This document shows, one piece after another, positions 22,148-33,306 of a stretch of DNA of 64,000 nucleotides. The stretch comes from Atriophallophorus winterbourni (Eukaryota > Platyhelminthes > Trematoda > Plagiorchiida > Microphallidae). Within the stretch, counting starts at the first letter, position 1. Every line of letters begins with the position of its first letter. The DNA is taken from the NCBI GenBank assembly GCA_013407085.1, contig JACCGJ010010771.1:1-64000 (forward strand), in the 5' to 3' direction. A program made the translations under genes and the position numbers. Under the pieces are notes generated by a model. The model was not told the origin of the DNA and did not search any database. It worked only from the letters and a program-made list of their open reading frames with translations.

Positions 22148-22859
22148 CACAATCATTTAAAAATGACAAAGTGCCACCCAATCAATTTGGGTGTGGGCGT
22201 GATACTACCCGGTTGCCCAGGCCGAAGTAGTGCCCAGCAAAACGTCTACTGTCTACGGAGTCCAAAGCAGTGTGGGAATCAATAAAAGATGACATCGTTT
22301 GCGGTTGATGTCGTGTAGGGTGTTATAGAATTCTACCAAGGTAAATACTTGGTCTACGCAAACTTCATTGACTCTAGTGTACAGCGGAAAAACCGATTCA
22401 GTAGTAACGTCGCAAAATGTTTAGATGGGTTAACGATGAATGTTATTCTGCCGCAGTTATAGAACACATATTTATCTCCATGTTAATTTAGGGTAGGATG
22501 ATAGAAATACTTTATTCTGATGGAAAGCTTCCATATATCAGACAGAACGAAACAGTTTTTGCCGTGATGATATTAATACGTTCGCACGGATTCGATAAGT
22601 TCAACGAAATTCCGGTGTTGTCTGACGATTTACCCTTCTTCATTCGACGCAAAACATTTGAAATTTTGATGGTGCGTCACAGTTAACTGAGTAGCTACAG
22701 CTTTGCATTGAAGCAGTGATAACTGCATTGATAGCTCGTTGGCTGTTTAGTAATTGGCTAAATTACTCAACCCCTCAAGCTATGTTCTCATTAGCTGCCT
22801 TAGCCACCAGATGTTGTCAAAATTGTTTAACTCGACGGTTGCATGTATGTTGGCGGTTG
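21861..22859. other. no gene recognised; (TA)n and K fragment inside
   Basis: It contains a (TA)n run at 22116-22144 and a short antisense K fragment at about 22170-22240. A 62-codon frame at 22498-22686 has no recognisable family. Confidence 0.35.
22116..22144. repeat. (TA)n microsatellite
   Basis: About fourteen uninterrupted TA dinucleotides. Confidence 0.9.
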
Positions 22860-23620
22860 TCGAAGACGAGATCTCCAAGAGAGCGGGTGTAGCGTTTGCT
22901 AACGTGAGCCATTAGTGGCGTCGACGCGATGCTTCACTATAAGAAAAGCCGAGTTTACAATGCAGTCGTGCGTGCTACGCTCCTTTATGGCTGCGAAGCC
23001 TGGTCCATCCGAACAAAATGTCCTGTAGCTTTCTATCTTTGATACCCTTTTCCTACGTGAGATTGCTCGTATTAGGTGACAGCATCGCGTTACAAATATA
23101 GATGCTTGCAAAAAGGGGTTAGGATCAATAGGCCATGGACTGAGACAAATACTGATGCTTGCTCGTTTGCAATTGTTAGGACATGCTGTAAGAGTGGCTT
23201 ATAGCCCCTTACTATACCGCTCCTTATTAACAGAGCCGGGTAGAAGTTAAAAGAAACGACCGGGTGGCCAGTCCATTACTTGGCACGTTGGGACGAGGAA
23301 ACTTACCGTAGCGGTGCGCTCAGTGAGGCGTATTCGTTTGTCTAGGCGGGGTTAAAAAATTCACCCAATAGTTGGCTGGAAACCTTAAGAGATATTGCTG
23401 CAAACCAAAGTCAGTGGAGCCAGTGTATTTTATTGTCATAATATTTATCCGATAATATCATATAATATTTGATAGAAAATAAAGTCATAAAATCGCAATC
23501 TGCCTTCGCACATTTACATATTCCGCCCACCCGCTTTCTTGCTTATCTGATATTCCTGCTTCATGTTGCTTGACACTTTGTCTGGATCCAGACGTGAGCT
23601 TCATGATGATGATGACTGCA
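22860..23620 (+). mobile_element. Family H LINE, 3' end of reverse transcriptase ORF and tail
   Basis: This is the second H copy, in the opposite orientation to 12935-13740. Remnants of the RT C-terminal region follow the same order: RLRYNAV and YGCEAWSIR near 22990, then RSLGHVVRV-type and GRSKRRPGGQ near 23260. A UTR shared with the other copy follows (GTTGGCTGGAAACCTTA near 23371, CAAACCAAAGTCAGTGG near 23402). The end is GTCTGGATCCAGACGTGAGC then TTC(ATG)n at 23580-23617. The frame is broken. Confidence 0.6.
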
Positions 23621-23780
23621 AGCGGGTTATAATCATGTTAGGTTACCTCGACCTAGATAATAACGAAAAGGAAAATAGAAATGCCACTGAGCGTGCAGCT
23701 CACTACCGGTGCAAAATTAATTAATCACGGTTTTAGCTCTACAGCACAAAAATAGTGCACGATTGAGCATCTGTGTAAAC
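23621..23780 (-). repeat. Family K fragment, degraded
   Basis: The sequence carries GCAGCTCACTACCGG and the surrounding K segments in antisense orientation, directly after the H tail. Confidence 0.4.
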
Positions 23781-24724
23781 AGGCACCTATTGCGAACAAG
23801 TAACATTTATCTCAGACTCGCTAGTCCCTGTCAACATTATGAGTCGGAGTGTATACATTATGTTACTGATATCAGAATTGAAAATGTCTTTTGTAAATAA
23901 GCTTCAAAATATATCAACGTTGTATTGGCCGGTAGAAACTGACCGAAGTAAAGCATAAAGTAGTGTTGTTAGGTTTTACAGATATGTTTACAAATAACGC
24001 GACAGGCGACCAGTGACTCACTAGCTAAAACGTCCCAGGAGGCGTGATGAAGGTCATCGCGAAAGTGAGCGAGGGATACTAAAGTGTGAAGGCGGTTGCA
24101 TGTTCCCAATTCATACAACGATACAGAATACATCGTTTTCGATGTTTGTAGGCATTCGGTTTTGATTTTATTATAGAATTCATTGGACACCTTTTGGGTA
24201 TACGCGCCAGAATAAAAGAATAACTATGGCGCTAGTTCACAATGCAGTTAGCGTAGTTCAAATGTCTGGCCTCAACCAATTTAGAATAATCTTGTTTAAT
24301 AGGGTAAGGAAGTAAACAATCGCAACAGGTTGAGATTACGACATTATACTGATTGATAACAAATTTATCGGATATTCGATATAAATCTTAAATTACCGTA
24401 TTAAATGAGAGCAGCATATTGGTGAGTTAAAAATCACGAGCTCAAGGCTTTGAACTTTTGCGATTCAACTAGAGCAACTGACGAGTTCATAGGGAAAACG
24501 AAAAGAGATCACTCGTCATGAATGCGTAGAACTGACTCACAAAATCCTAATCAGTTTCGATCAGCGCCCAGGTGGGCATACCTCAGAAAGACCAGCAACA
24601 TTAACCTCACAACTTTATCATCACAAGTTTACTTTTGGAGCTCAAATATAAATATTCAGTGTTCGCAAATGTGGGGTGATCTTAACTAGTGAAAAAGCAC
24701 GCAAAATCATTACGAGATAAAAAT
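23781..24724. other. no recognised feature
   Basis: No coding signal was seen. Confidence 0.35.
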
Positions 24725-25075
24725 GAAATCGTTCAGTTCAGTTTGCACAGGACAGTATGTGGCTAACGAGCCAATCGAGCGTCCAGAATTTCTTTCGGTG
24801 GAAAGCTGCAGAGAAGCAACCACCAGTGCCAAAGCGTTTTTTCTTATTGTGATTTGGATATCCTCGACGATCGCGCCACCAAGGGATAAGCCAATCGAGC
24901 GTCCAGAATTTCCGTCTGTGGAAAGCTTCAAAGGAGCGCCCACCACTGCCAAAGTTGGTTCATTTACCTCTGGTATCCTCGTCGTATGCGAAGGTACGTC
25001 CGATGTTTTCCAAGCCGTCCTTTGGTCCCAGAATTTGTAGCTGCGACTGAGAAAAACGGAAAGGGTTTCTCTTCA
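24725..25075 (-). repeat. Family A-related LINE 3' tail
   Basis: On the plus strand it opens with GTTCAGTTCAGTTTGCACAG, the complement of the (AACTG)n end of family A, then a GCTAACGAGCCAATCGAGCG segment. That segment is repeated about 122 bases later, giving two partial tandem copies. It belongs to a subfamily different from the long A copies. Confidence 0.5.
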
Positions 25076-25184
25076 CATAGCCGGTGAGAGGTAATGCGAC
25101 GTGAGTGATGAACGATGTGATGTAATTTATTTTGGTAAAAACCATGCACCTAACAGGTGATAAAATTTTACATGCGCTACTTTT

Positions 25185-25245
25185 GAACGCTCGATTGACT
25201 CGTTAGCCACTTACTGTCCTGTGCAACTTGAGTGAACTAGTAAAT
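25185..25245 (+). repeat. Family A 3' terminal fragment, sense
   Basis: CGCTCGATTGACTCGTTAGC followed by CAGTCCTGTGCAACTTGAG matches the last 60 bases of family A at 31475-31530. Confidence 0.5.
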
Positions 25246-25284
25246 AAACGTGATTACCAATTTGAACTTTCGGTGACCTCTAAA

Positions 25285-25480
25285 ATTTCAGTTCAGTTCA
25301 GTTCAGTTTGCACAGGACTGTATGTGGCTAACGAGCCAATCAAGCGTCCAGATTTCTTTCGGTGGTATGCCACAGAAGAGCGTCCACCACTTCAAACAAT
25401 ATTTTCACAAATATCTTGTGGTATGTGAGTAATCTGGAATGCAACAGAAAAAATCCCCTCACCAGTAGGTACAATAGAAC
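25285..25480 (-). repeat. Family A LINE, 5'-truncated 3' end
   Basis: It runs from (CAGTT)n at 25290-25309 through the same 3' UTR as the A copy at 31340-31510, in reverse, and stops abruptly at about 25480. This is the typical product of incomplete target-primed reverse transcription. Confidence 0.65.
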
Positions 25481-25859
25481 AATGGAACAATGGTTTATTG
25501 CAGTTAAAAAGCGTACAAGCTTGAAATAACCGCAGGATGGTATGGTGTTTAATAACGCAAGCAAAAGTGAAAATATGAAGCGAATGTCATAAGAGGATAA
25601 TAGAGCAATAGTTTTTGTGGCTTAAAAGCATAGCTTAAATTTGCGCGGAACGTTCAATTTGGTTGTATTTCCCATGCTCTTGCTAACAATCCATTTCCGG
25701 ATTGTTTTTTTCTGATTTCGCTGTAAATTGTTAATTAATTTATTGCATTATACACATCATAACGCGAAGCCTATTTCGTCTTTGAAATTTATTTGCTGCA
25801 ATCACTATTCAAATATTTTCTTTATTATGATTGCCAACATGTGCCTAAAAAAATCTTGT
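25481..25859. other. AT-rich spacer, no recognised feature
   Basis: No coding frame or repeat was recognised. Confidence 0.35.
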
Positions 25860-26452
25860 TGCAGAAAAGTATTAAATGGTATTGAATGTAATACTTGCAA
25901 GAGATAGGCGCATCCGAAGTGTTCAGGGATACATCCCGAGCACTATAAGGTTTATGTTACTCACCGTTGGCTCCAATGGATATGTAGTGAGTGCCAATGG
26001 GCAGCTAAAAAGGCATTTTCCGAAAAGGCTAAAAATGCTCGTTCTCGGCAATACAGCACAGCTTCTGAGGTTAGTGTGAATAGATCTTCTGCTGAAGTTG
26101 TACGTGAGAGTATCACTGCTAGCCCAGCGGTACAAACAACGAACTCCAAAGAATTACGTTAAGTAACAACCCCAAGCCTACAAAGTCACGCAAAAGAACT
26201 AAAAAGGTTAAGGCATCGGATCAAGCGGCCAAGCAAAATGTCACATCACAGACCCCGTCTTCTAAGTCTTCGAAGCCACGTAAAAGTAGGAACAAGGCAC
26301 AGACAGTTCGTAAAGAGGTAGACACTAGAAAATTTGACTCTCAGTCAAATTTACTTGCAACTGTCGTTTCGAGTCTCGCTAAGCTATCCAAGAATCTAGA
26401 GCAGCTTAAATCGGCTCGTCAGGGAATACGAGATAAATCTCGTAACATCCTG

Positions 26453-26971
26453 GTGCTTAATCAGGATGAACCCAATATACGCGAAGCCAAAACGCGTAAG
26501 TCACTCTACCGGAGTTGTATAAGAAATCTGCTCCGTAAGGTTGGTATGCGCCCAGATACGCCACTAAAGCGTGTTCATCGTGTTGGCGTGTGGAAATGTG
26601 CCAAAAGTGAGTCTAGCCACTCTCCAAGACCACTTTTAGTTGAATTTCTCTTGCAGTCTGAGCGTGACCAGTTCTTTGCAATTTACATTGTTTTAAATGA
26701 AACTAACAAAGGGAAACATGTTGTCGTGATTAGAATGAGGGACCGTGCCTGGAAAACTTACAAAGCTTCTCAGACACAACGGTCCGGGACAAGGTATAAA
26801 ATGGTCAGAAATAAGGATGTGGGAATCCAACGCGAAGCAAAACGTGACATTGAATCACGGTTGGTACGCAATATAAAGCAGTGCCCAAAGCATTACTATA
26901 GTTATGCCCAATCCAAAGGCAAAACGCGCGATTTGATTGGCAACCTTCAGCAGGAAAACGGACGCAAATAG
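26453..26971 (+). pseudogene. ORF1-ORF2 fusion frame of LINE A created by deletion of the endonuclease
   Basis: This single open frame of 172 codons begins with the ORF1 RRM-like block (RNILVLNQDEPNIREAK up to RPLLVEFLLQSERDQFF). It continues from residue about 95 with the ORF2 segment that in the sister copy at 34483-34730 lies between endonuclease and RT (MRDRAWKTYKAS, then GTRYKMVRNK, SRLVRNIKQCPKHYYSY). The junction is within a few bases of GATTAGAATGAGGGACCGTG at about 26730. The missing piece in between should include the ORF1 end and all of the AP-like endonuclease. It is unlikely to be functional. Confidence 0.65.
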
Positions 26972-27781
26972 TTTCAGATTCAGAAAAGGCTCCGGCCTTT
27001 CTCAAACATTACAGTGTATTCAAAGACCTAACAAGCCAGACATCAAAAGGCCTGATATCGTTACTCCACTTGAGGAGTTATTTTTCAGTGATGATGAGGT
27101 TAAACTTGCCCTTGCAGCAACTAACCTTCATAAATCTGCTGACCCAGACGACATTTACCCTCAAATTATAAAGAACCCGGCGCCAATATTATCAGATCCA
27201 GTGGGTCGTATTTTTAACGCTTCCTTGCAACATGGATATATTCCGAGTATTTGGAAGTTGGCTAATGTGATCCCGATACATAAAGGTGGCAGTCGATCCT
27301 CAGTTTGTAAGTACAGACCTGTAAGTCTTACTAGCATCCTATGTAAAATCCTGGAGAAACTTATTAGGGATAGGATCTGTCGCCATCTAGTTGATTACTC
27401 GTTGCTGAACTCTGCTCAGCACGGCTTCCTTGAAGGGAAGTCGTGCCTAACAAACCTCTTATGTTTTCTTAACGAGGTTACCATGAGGCTAGATAAAGGC
27501 CAACAAGTTGAAGTTTTTTACTTGGACTTTTGCAAGGCCTTTGATTCGGTAAACCACAGATTGCTTGCAGACAAACTTGGATATATGGGTATCGATGTTC
27601 TTCTGAAGAAATGGATAATAGGATTCTTAAGCGATAGATTATTTCGTGTCAGGATAGGCAATATGTATTCGCCGAAAGTAAAAGTTGTTAGTGGAGTCTC
27701 ACAGGGTTCCGTTCTCGGACCGCTACTTTTCCTCATTTTTATCGATGATTTGGCAGCGTCGCTTAAGTGTCCCTGCTATAT

Positions 27782-27792
27782 TTTTGCAGATG
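27782..27792. repeat. Target-site duplication, left, of element B
   Basis: TTTTGCAGATG here and TTTTGTAGATG at 30487-30497 flank the B insertion and differ at one base. The uninterrupted A copy at 32510-32530 shows a single such sequence. Confidence 0.75.
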
Positions 27793-30486
27793 TTGTTGTT
27801 GTTGTTGGCCTCCTTCGGTCGATGTCGACCATGGATGTACATCACAAACGCGTGAATGTTCAAGTTTTGCAGCTTTTTGAGTGACTAAACAGTCCGACAC
27901 GGGAGGAACAATCTCTCCCGCAGCGCTGGCAACGATAGTCAGAACTCGGTTGTATTGCGTTAGTTGCACGTCATCGGCGTGATCTGCGTTCAGCTGCCAA
28001 GAGCTGTATCTGCTCCTCCCCAGCATGCAGACGACGCTTTACACAGTGCCTCCAATGTGAGCGGTCGAGAGCAAGTTCTTCCCAACTCGCCGGGTCAATG
28101 CCAAGAGCTTTCATATCTCTTTTACAAACGTCTTTGTACCGCAAGTGCGGTCTGCCCAATGGTCGACTTCCTAGTTGCAACTCACCATAGAGTAGATCTT
28201 TCGGAATACGACCATTTTCCATTCTATAGACATGACCAAGCCAGCGCAGGCGGCGCTGTCGCAATAGAGTGAACATGCTCTGTAGACCAGCTTTTAAAAG
28301 CACTTCAGCATTAGTCACTCTGTCCATCCACGATATGTTCAAGATACGACGGATGCTTCGTAGATGGAAAGCATTCAGCTTCCGTTCGTGTCTTGCGTGG
28401 GTGGTCCAGGTTTCAATGCCGTACAGTAGAGTGTTCAGTACGCACGCGCTGTACACCATCATTTTCGTCTTTACAGTCAGCTTGCGGTTACCCCAAACAC
28501 GAGAGTTCAAACGGGACAGAATGACAGCTGCTCTGCCAATTCGCTTATCAATCTCCGTGTCTAGCGAGAGGTTATCCGCAATGGTTGAACCAATGTATGT
28601 GAACTGATGTACTGATTCAAGCTGACAGTTTCCAACAGTTATGATGGGAGGCGATACAGTCCCTTGGCTAAGGACTTTGGTCTTGCTCATGCTGATTGTT
28701 AGACCAAAGTCTTTGCATGCCGACGAAAAACAGTCCATTAGAGACTGAATGTGCTCCTGGGAGTGAGCAATGAAGGCTGCATCGTCGGCAAACAGCAGGT
28801 CACAGATTATCACATTTCGTACCTTAGTTTGTGCTCTCAACCGGTTTAGGTTGAAAAGCTTGCCATCATTTCGCGTGCGTAAGTAAATACCTTCTGTTCT
28901 CGTCCTGAAAGCGTACTTCAGAAGCAGAGCAAAGAAAATGCCAAACAGCGTGGGAGCCAGAACACACCCTTGTTTGACGCCCCGGCGAATTTCAAAGGCT
29001 TCTGAGCTGAAACCGTTAAAATGGACTGAGCCCTTCATGCCTGAGTGGAACGAAATAACGAGCTTTAGCAGTCTTGGTGGGCAGCCTATCAAATTAAGCA
29101 TTTTGAAAATACCCTCCCTGCTGACGTAGTCGAATGCCTTCGTTAGATCAATAAAAACAGCGTATAATGGCATACGCTGTTCCCGACACTTTTCTTGAAG
29201 TTGTCTTAGGGAGAAGATCATGTCAACGGTCGATCTTCCCTTGCGAAAGCCATATTGAGATTCGGAGTAAATTCTATCAGCTAAAACTTGCAGCCGGATC
29301 TGTAAGACTTTAGCAAACAATTTGCCTACAACATTCAGAAGGGAGATTCCTCTGTAATTGTTGCAGTCGCCTCTATCTCCTTTATTCTTGAATAGCGTGA
29401 TGATCTTTGTGTCTCGCATCTCTTGTGGGACACACTCCACCTGCCAGCACTGAAGGAGCAAATGGTGAAGCGGTTGTAATAATGCTGCTTTACCGCATTT
29501 GATGAGCTCAGGAGGAATTCCATCGTCACCAGGGGCCTTCTCATTCGCTAAGCGGTCGATTGCTCTATTGAGCTCATCAAGAGTAGGGGGAGTATCTAGA
29601 TATTCAATAGTCGGCAACCGCTCGAAATTTTCAAATACATGTGGTAAAACCGTACTGTCCCTATAGTAGAGGGAGGAGAAGTGCTCTACCCATCTTTCCA
29701 TCTGCTGAGTTTTGTCCACAATCGGGTCACCAGATACAGACTTAATGGGAGCCATTTTATGTTTGTTTGGACCAATGGCTCTCTTGATCCCATCATACAT
29801 GCCGTGAAAATTTCCAGTCTCCGCAGCTTTTTGGATACTAAGGCTAATTTCTGTCCAGTAGTCATTTGCACATCGCCTTGCAGTCTGTTGGACCTTATTT
29901 CTGGCTGCTCTTAAAAGTCGTAAGTTTTCATCTGTTGGCATACCTTTGAACCTCAAGAAGGCTGACCGTTTCTCATCCAACACAGCAGTCATCTCAGAAG
30001 CTTTTGCTTCGAACCAGTCGCTCGTTCGAGCTTTCTTCGGACCGAAAGTGGAAAGTGCGACTCGGCATATGCTGTTTTTAATCGATTCCCAGTTTTCTGA
30101 AGCCGATTCAAGTGTGGTTGTCTTGCTGAACTCGGCTGTGAAGGCTTTTGCAAATCGCGCAGCTAGATTAGGTTCGCACATGCGGGTGACGTCAATCCTA
30201 GGCTTACCAGACAATTTGGTGCGGTGAAATCTCGTGTCGGAAAGCTTCAGTTTTGCACAAACCAGTGAATGATCAGTGTCACAGTCTGCGCTTTGATATG
30301 ATCTGGTGAGAATTACGCTTCCTATATTAGTGCGCCTAACAAGAATAAGATCAAGCTGGTGCCAGTGCTTAGAGCGAGGATGTTTCCAAGAGACCTTATG
30401 CTGTGATTTTGTTTGAAAGAAAGTGTTACTAACACAGAGATTGAACTGTGTGCATAATTCTAAAAGGCGTAGTCCATTTTCATTAG
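27793..30486 (-). mobile_element. RTE-like LINE (family B) copy 1, 5'-truncated, open reading frame intact
   Basis: It is inserted in LINE A copy 1 with an 11-bp target duplication. The minus strand is open without a stop from the truncation point (about 30484) to 27971. The endonuclease C-terminus comes first, ending in TDHSLV. RT follows, with KNKGDRGDCNNYRGISLLN, ESQYGFRKGRSTVDMIF, YAVFIDLTKAFDYVSREGIF, RRGVKQGCVLAPTLF and the catalytic LLFADDAAF. A C-terminal region follows (HVYRMENGRIPKDLLYG, then LRYKDVCKRDMKALGIDP). Clade features such as YRGISLLN point to RTE. A 178-bp 3' UTR ends in CATCGACCGAAGGAGGCC and a short (CAA)n tail. Its clean frame marks it as the youngest insertion in this part of the window. 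Confidence 0.85.
27971..30484 (-). CDS. Endonuclease/reverse transcriptase ORF of RTE-like LINE B (5' truncated)
   Basis: The frame of about 837 residues is uninterrupted to its stop. It lacks the N-terminal half of the AP-endonuclease domain because the element is 5'-truncated, and no ATG begins the frame, so it could not be translated as such. Residues about 1-85 are the endonuclease end (WHQLDLILVRRTNIGS, then DTDHSLVCAKL). RT palm residues are present in FIDLTKAFD and FADD. The final 150 residues are the family's conserved region after RT. All catalytic RT positions that I can see are intact. Confidence 0.8.
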   Translation of the reverse strand, partial: NENGLRLLELCTQFNLCVSNTFFQTKSQHKVSWKHPRSKHWHQLDLILVRRTNIGSVILTRSYQSADCDTDHSLVCAKLKLSDTRFHRTKLSGKPRIDVTRMCEPNLAARFAKAFTAEFSKTTTLESASENWESIKNSICRVALSTFGPKKARTSDWFEAKASEMTAVLDEKRSAFLRFKGMPTDENLRLLRAARNKVQQTARRCANDYWTEISLSIQKAAETGNFHGMYDGIKRAIGPNKHKMAPIKSVSGDPIVDKTQQMERWVEHFSSLYYRDSTVLPHVFENFERLPTIEYLDTPPTLDELNRAIDRLANEKAPGDDGIPPELIKCGKAALLQPLHHLLLQCWQVECVPQEMRDTKIITLFKNKGDRGDCNNYRGISLLNVVGKLFAKVLQIRLQVLADRIYSESQYGFRKGRSTVDMIFSLRQLQEKCREQRMPLYAVFIDLTKAFDYVSREGIFKMLNLIGCPPRLLKLVISFHSGMKGSVHFNGFSSEAFEIRRGVKQGCVLAPTLFGIFFALLLKYAFRTRTEGIYLRTRNDGKLFNLNRLRAQTKVRNVIICDLLFADDAAFIAHSQEHIQSLMDCFSSACKDFGLTISMSKTKVLSQGTVSPPIITVGNCQLESVHQFTYIGSTIADNLSLDTEIDKRIGRAAVILSRLNSRVWGNRKLTVKTKMMVYSACVLNTLLYGIETWTTHARHERKLNAFHLRSIRRILNISWMDRVTNAEVLLKAGLQSMFTLLRQRRLRWLGHVYRMENGRIPKDLLYGELQLGSRPLGRPHLRYKDVCKRDMKALGIDPASWEELALDRSHWRHCVKRRLHAGEEQIQLLAAERRSRR

Positions 30487-31545
30487 TTTTGTAGATGATG
30501 TAAAGATTATCGGATCACCGGATGAACAGTATCTTCTCGAGGATATAGAAAAGGTCATCAAGTGGTCTGCTACGTGGGATCGACCAGTCAACTCCACTGA
30601 AAGCTATCTCTTGTCTAAAGTCATTAAGAAGCTAGAGGTTGCCGGTCCAGATGGTATACTTGAAATAAATGGGGTGCCCAAAGTTCGTGACTTAGGTATA
30701 GAAGTTTCAGGGGACTTTAAATGAGCTGATCAATGCGCAGCTGCTGCACAACGCGCTAGGAGAGAGCTTTTTCGCCTTCGATCAGTTTTATCCTGCAGGT
30801 CCCCAGAGGTTTTCATACCATTATACAAAGCGGTCGTCAGACCACATCTCGAGTATTGCGTTCAAGCATGGTCATCTTATTTGGAAAAAGATATTGCCAA
30901 GCTGGAAGGTGTTCAACGTTTAGCTACTCGTATGATTGTTGGGCAATCGGGTAGGTCGTATCAGGAACGATTGCTGAGTCTAGAGCTCTTCTCACTAAAA
31001 AGGAGGAAGCTACGTGGGGACCTGATTAAAACCTTCAAAATCATTTTAGGTTTCAGTACTATTCATCCCAATGAATTGTTCGCTCTGGCGCCAAGTGTGG
31101 GTACTCGAGGCCACCCATTAAAACTGGCCAAGCGACATGTCAGTTCCAATGTTCGTAAGTTCTTCTTTAGTGAGAGGGTAGTAAATTACTGGAATCGACT
31201 TCCTAAAGAAGTTGTTTGTTCTACTTCGGTAGGGGGGTTCAAGAATAGACATGACTCTGTGTGGCCTTCATTATTTCCTAATTTTTATCCGTAAGGGAAT
31301 AGTTGGTATAATCCTTATGTTGTCTTTGGAACGCACTAATGTTTCTCCTCACCTATTGGTGAGGGGAGTTTTCCTGTTGCATTCCAGATTACTCTCATAC
31401 CAGAAGATATTTGTGAAGATATTGTTTGAAGTGGTGGACGCACTTCTGTGGCATACCACCGACAGATATCTGGACGCTCGATTGGCTCGTTAGCCTCATA
31501 CAGTCCTGTGCAAACTGAACTTAACTGAACTGAATTAAAAAACCA
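30487..31545 (+). mobile_element. Family A (CR1-like LINE) copy 1, 3' part
   Basis: The RT resumes after element B at the duplicated target site with GATGATGTAAAGATTATC. A stop near 30721 interrupts it (a TGA where copy 2 has TGG). From about 30745 to 31294 the frame gives RARRELFRLRS, YKAVVRPHLEYCVQAW, KDIAKLEGVQRLATRMIVG, SYQERLLSLELFSLKRRKL, FFFSERVVNYWNRLPKEVV and the end VWPSLFPNFYP. A 3' UTR of about 240 bases follows and ends in AACTGAACTTAACTGAACTG near 31515-31535, the family's (AACTG)n terminus. Confidence 0.8.
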
Positions 31546-31664
31546 CAGGGTGTTATATACAGTGCGGTGAAAATAAAACAGAGTGTCATCTGGTACGGGG
31601 GCTGGAAGTCCATATAGCGGGCCACACTCGTTTGGAAATAGCATCTTCTCGAATTTGCGAGGCG
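31546..31664. other. Spacer between two tail-to-tail A copies
   Basis: These 120 or so bases are unrelated to family A. They separate the 3' end of copy 1 from the truncated 3' end of copy 2. Confidence 0.5.
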
Positions 31665-33306
31665 GTGAGGAGAAACATCAGTGCGTTACAAATACAACAT
31701 GAGGATCATACCAACTATTCCCTTACGGATAAAAATCATGAAATAATGAAGGCCACACAGAGTCAAGTCCATTCTTGAAACCCCCAACCGAAGTAGAACA
31801 AACAACTTCTTTAGGAAGTCGATTCCAGTAATTTACTACCCTTTCACTAAAGAAGATCTCACAATCATTGAAACTGACATGTCGCTTGGCCAGTTTTAAT
31901 GGGTGGCTTCGAGTACCTACACTTGGCGCCAGAGCGTACAATTCACTGGGATGAATAGTACTGAAACCTGACATGATTTTGAAGGTTTTATTCAGGTCCC
32001 CACGTTGCCTCCTCCTTTTTAGTGAGACGAGCTCTAGACTCAGCAATCGTTCCTGATACGACCTACCCGATTGCCCTACAATCATACGACTGGCTTCCTT
32101 CCAGCTTGGCAATATCTTTTTCCAAATAAGGTGACCATACTTGAACGCAATACTCGAGATGTGGTCTCACGACCGCTTTGTATAATGGTATGAAAACCTC
32201 TGGGGACCTGCGGGGTAAAACTGATCTAAGGCGAAAAAGCTCTCTCCTAGCGCGTTGTGCAGAAGCCGCGCATTGATCAGCCCATCGAAAGTCCACTGAA
32301 ACTTCTATACCTAAGTCACGAACTTTGGGCACCCCATTTATCTCAAGCATAGCATCTGGTCCAGCAACCTTCAGCTTCTTAATGACTTTAGACAAGAGAT
32401 AGCTTTTAGTAAAGTTAACTGGTAGATACCTTGTAGCAGACCACTTGATGACCTTTTCTATATCCTCAAGAAGATCCTGTTCATCCAGTGATCCGATAAT
32501 CTTGGCATCATCTGCAAAAATATAGCAGGGACACTTAAGCGACGCTGCCAAATCATCGATAAAAATGAGGAAAAGTAGCGGTCCGAGAACGGAACCCTGT
32601 GAGACTCCACTAACAACTTTTACTTTCGGCGAATACATATTGCCTATCCTGACACGAAATAATCTATCGCTTAAGAATCCTATTATCCATTTCTTCAGAA
32701 GAACATCGATACCCATATATCCAAGTTTGTCTGCAAGCAATCTGTGGTTTACCGAATCAAAGGCCTTGCAAAAGTCCAAGTAAAAAACTTCAACTTGTTG
32801 GCCTTTATCTAGCCTCATGGTAACCTCGTTAAGAAAACATAAGAGGTTTGTTAGGCACGACTTCCCTTTAAGGAAGCCGTGCTGAGCAGAGTTCAGCAAC
32901 GAGTAATCAACTGGATGGCGAGAGATCCTATCCCTAATAAGTTTCTCCAGGATTTTACATAGGATGCTAGTAAGACTTTCAGGTCTGTACTTACAAACTG
33001 AGGATCGACTGCCACCTTTATGTATCGGGATCACATTAGCCAACTTCCAAATACTCGGAATATATCCATGTTGCAAGGAAGCGTTAAAAATACGACCCAC
33101 TGGATCTGATAAAATTGGCGCCGGGTTCTTGATAATTTGAGGGTAAATGTCGTCTGGGTCAGCAGATTTATGGGGGTTAGTTGCTGCAAGAGCAAATTTA
33201 ACCTCATCATCAGGGAAAAATAACTCTTCAAGTGGAGTAACGTTATCAGGCATTTTGATGACTGGCATGTTATGCGGATCTTTTTGGCGATGAACCCTCT
33301 GAATAT
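31665..33306 (-). mobile_element. Family A (CR1-like LINE) copy 2, RT part
   Basis: On the minus strand 33310-32063 encodes a nearly complete RT: ADPDDIYPQIIKNPAPILSD, KYRPESLTSILCKILEKLI, YLDFCKAFDSVNH, VSQGSVLGPLLFLIFIDDL, then the catalytic YIFADDAKII, which is intact here, and FRWADQCAASAQRARRELF. A frameshift near 32100 passes to 32112-31723, which ends like copy 1 (FYP stop). The 3' UTR stops at about 31665 after CTCCTCACC, so the last 150 or so bases seen in copy 1 are missing. A pogo-like transposon (33307-34432) separates this from the 5' part. Confidence 0.85.

Larger units (their letters stand above)
25860..27792 (+). mobile_element. Family A (CR1-like LINE) copy 1, 5' part: ORF1 remnant and RT N-terminal half
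   Basis: An ORF1-like region (about 26080-26720, frame-shifted early) has a lysine/serine-rich stretch and then an RRM-like block (NILVLNQDEPNIREAKTRKS, then VGMRPDTPLKRVHRVG and RPLLVEFL). At about 26725 the sequence passes without a stop into the post-endonuclease part of ORF2 (IRMRDRAWKTYKASQTQRSG), so the whole endonuclease domain is missing. RT follows at 26937-27792 (SADPDDIYPQIIKN, KYRPVSLTSILCKILEKLI, SAQHGFLEGKSCLTNLL, YLDFCKAFDSVNH, VSQGSVLGPLLFLIFIDDL). It is cut at the FAD-D catalytic motif by element B. The rest lies at 30487-31545. Confidence 0.8.

Noticed and set aside
32565..32783. 72-codon plus-strand frame, also at 27518-27736 minus
   Set aside because: It is the antisense shadow of the conserved LINE A reverse transcriptase and repeats because the LINE repeats.
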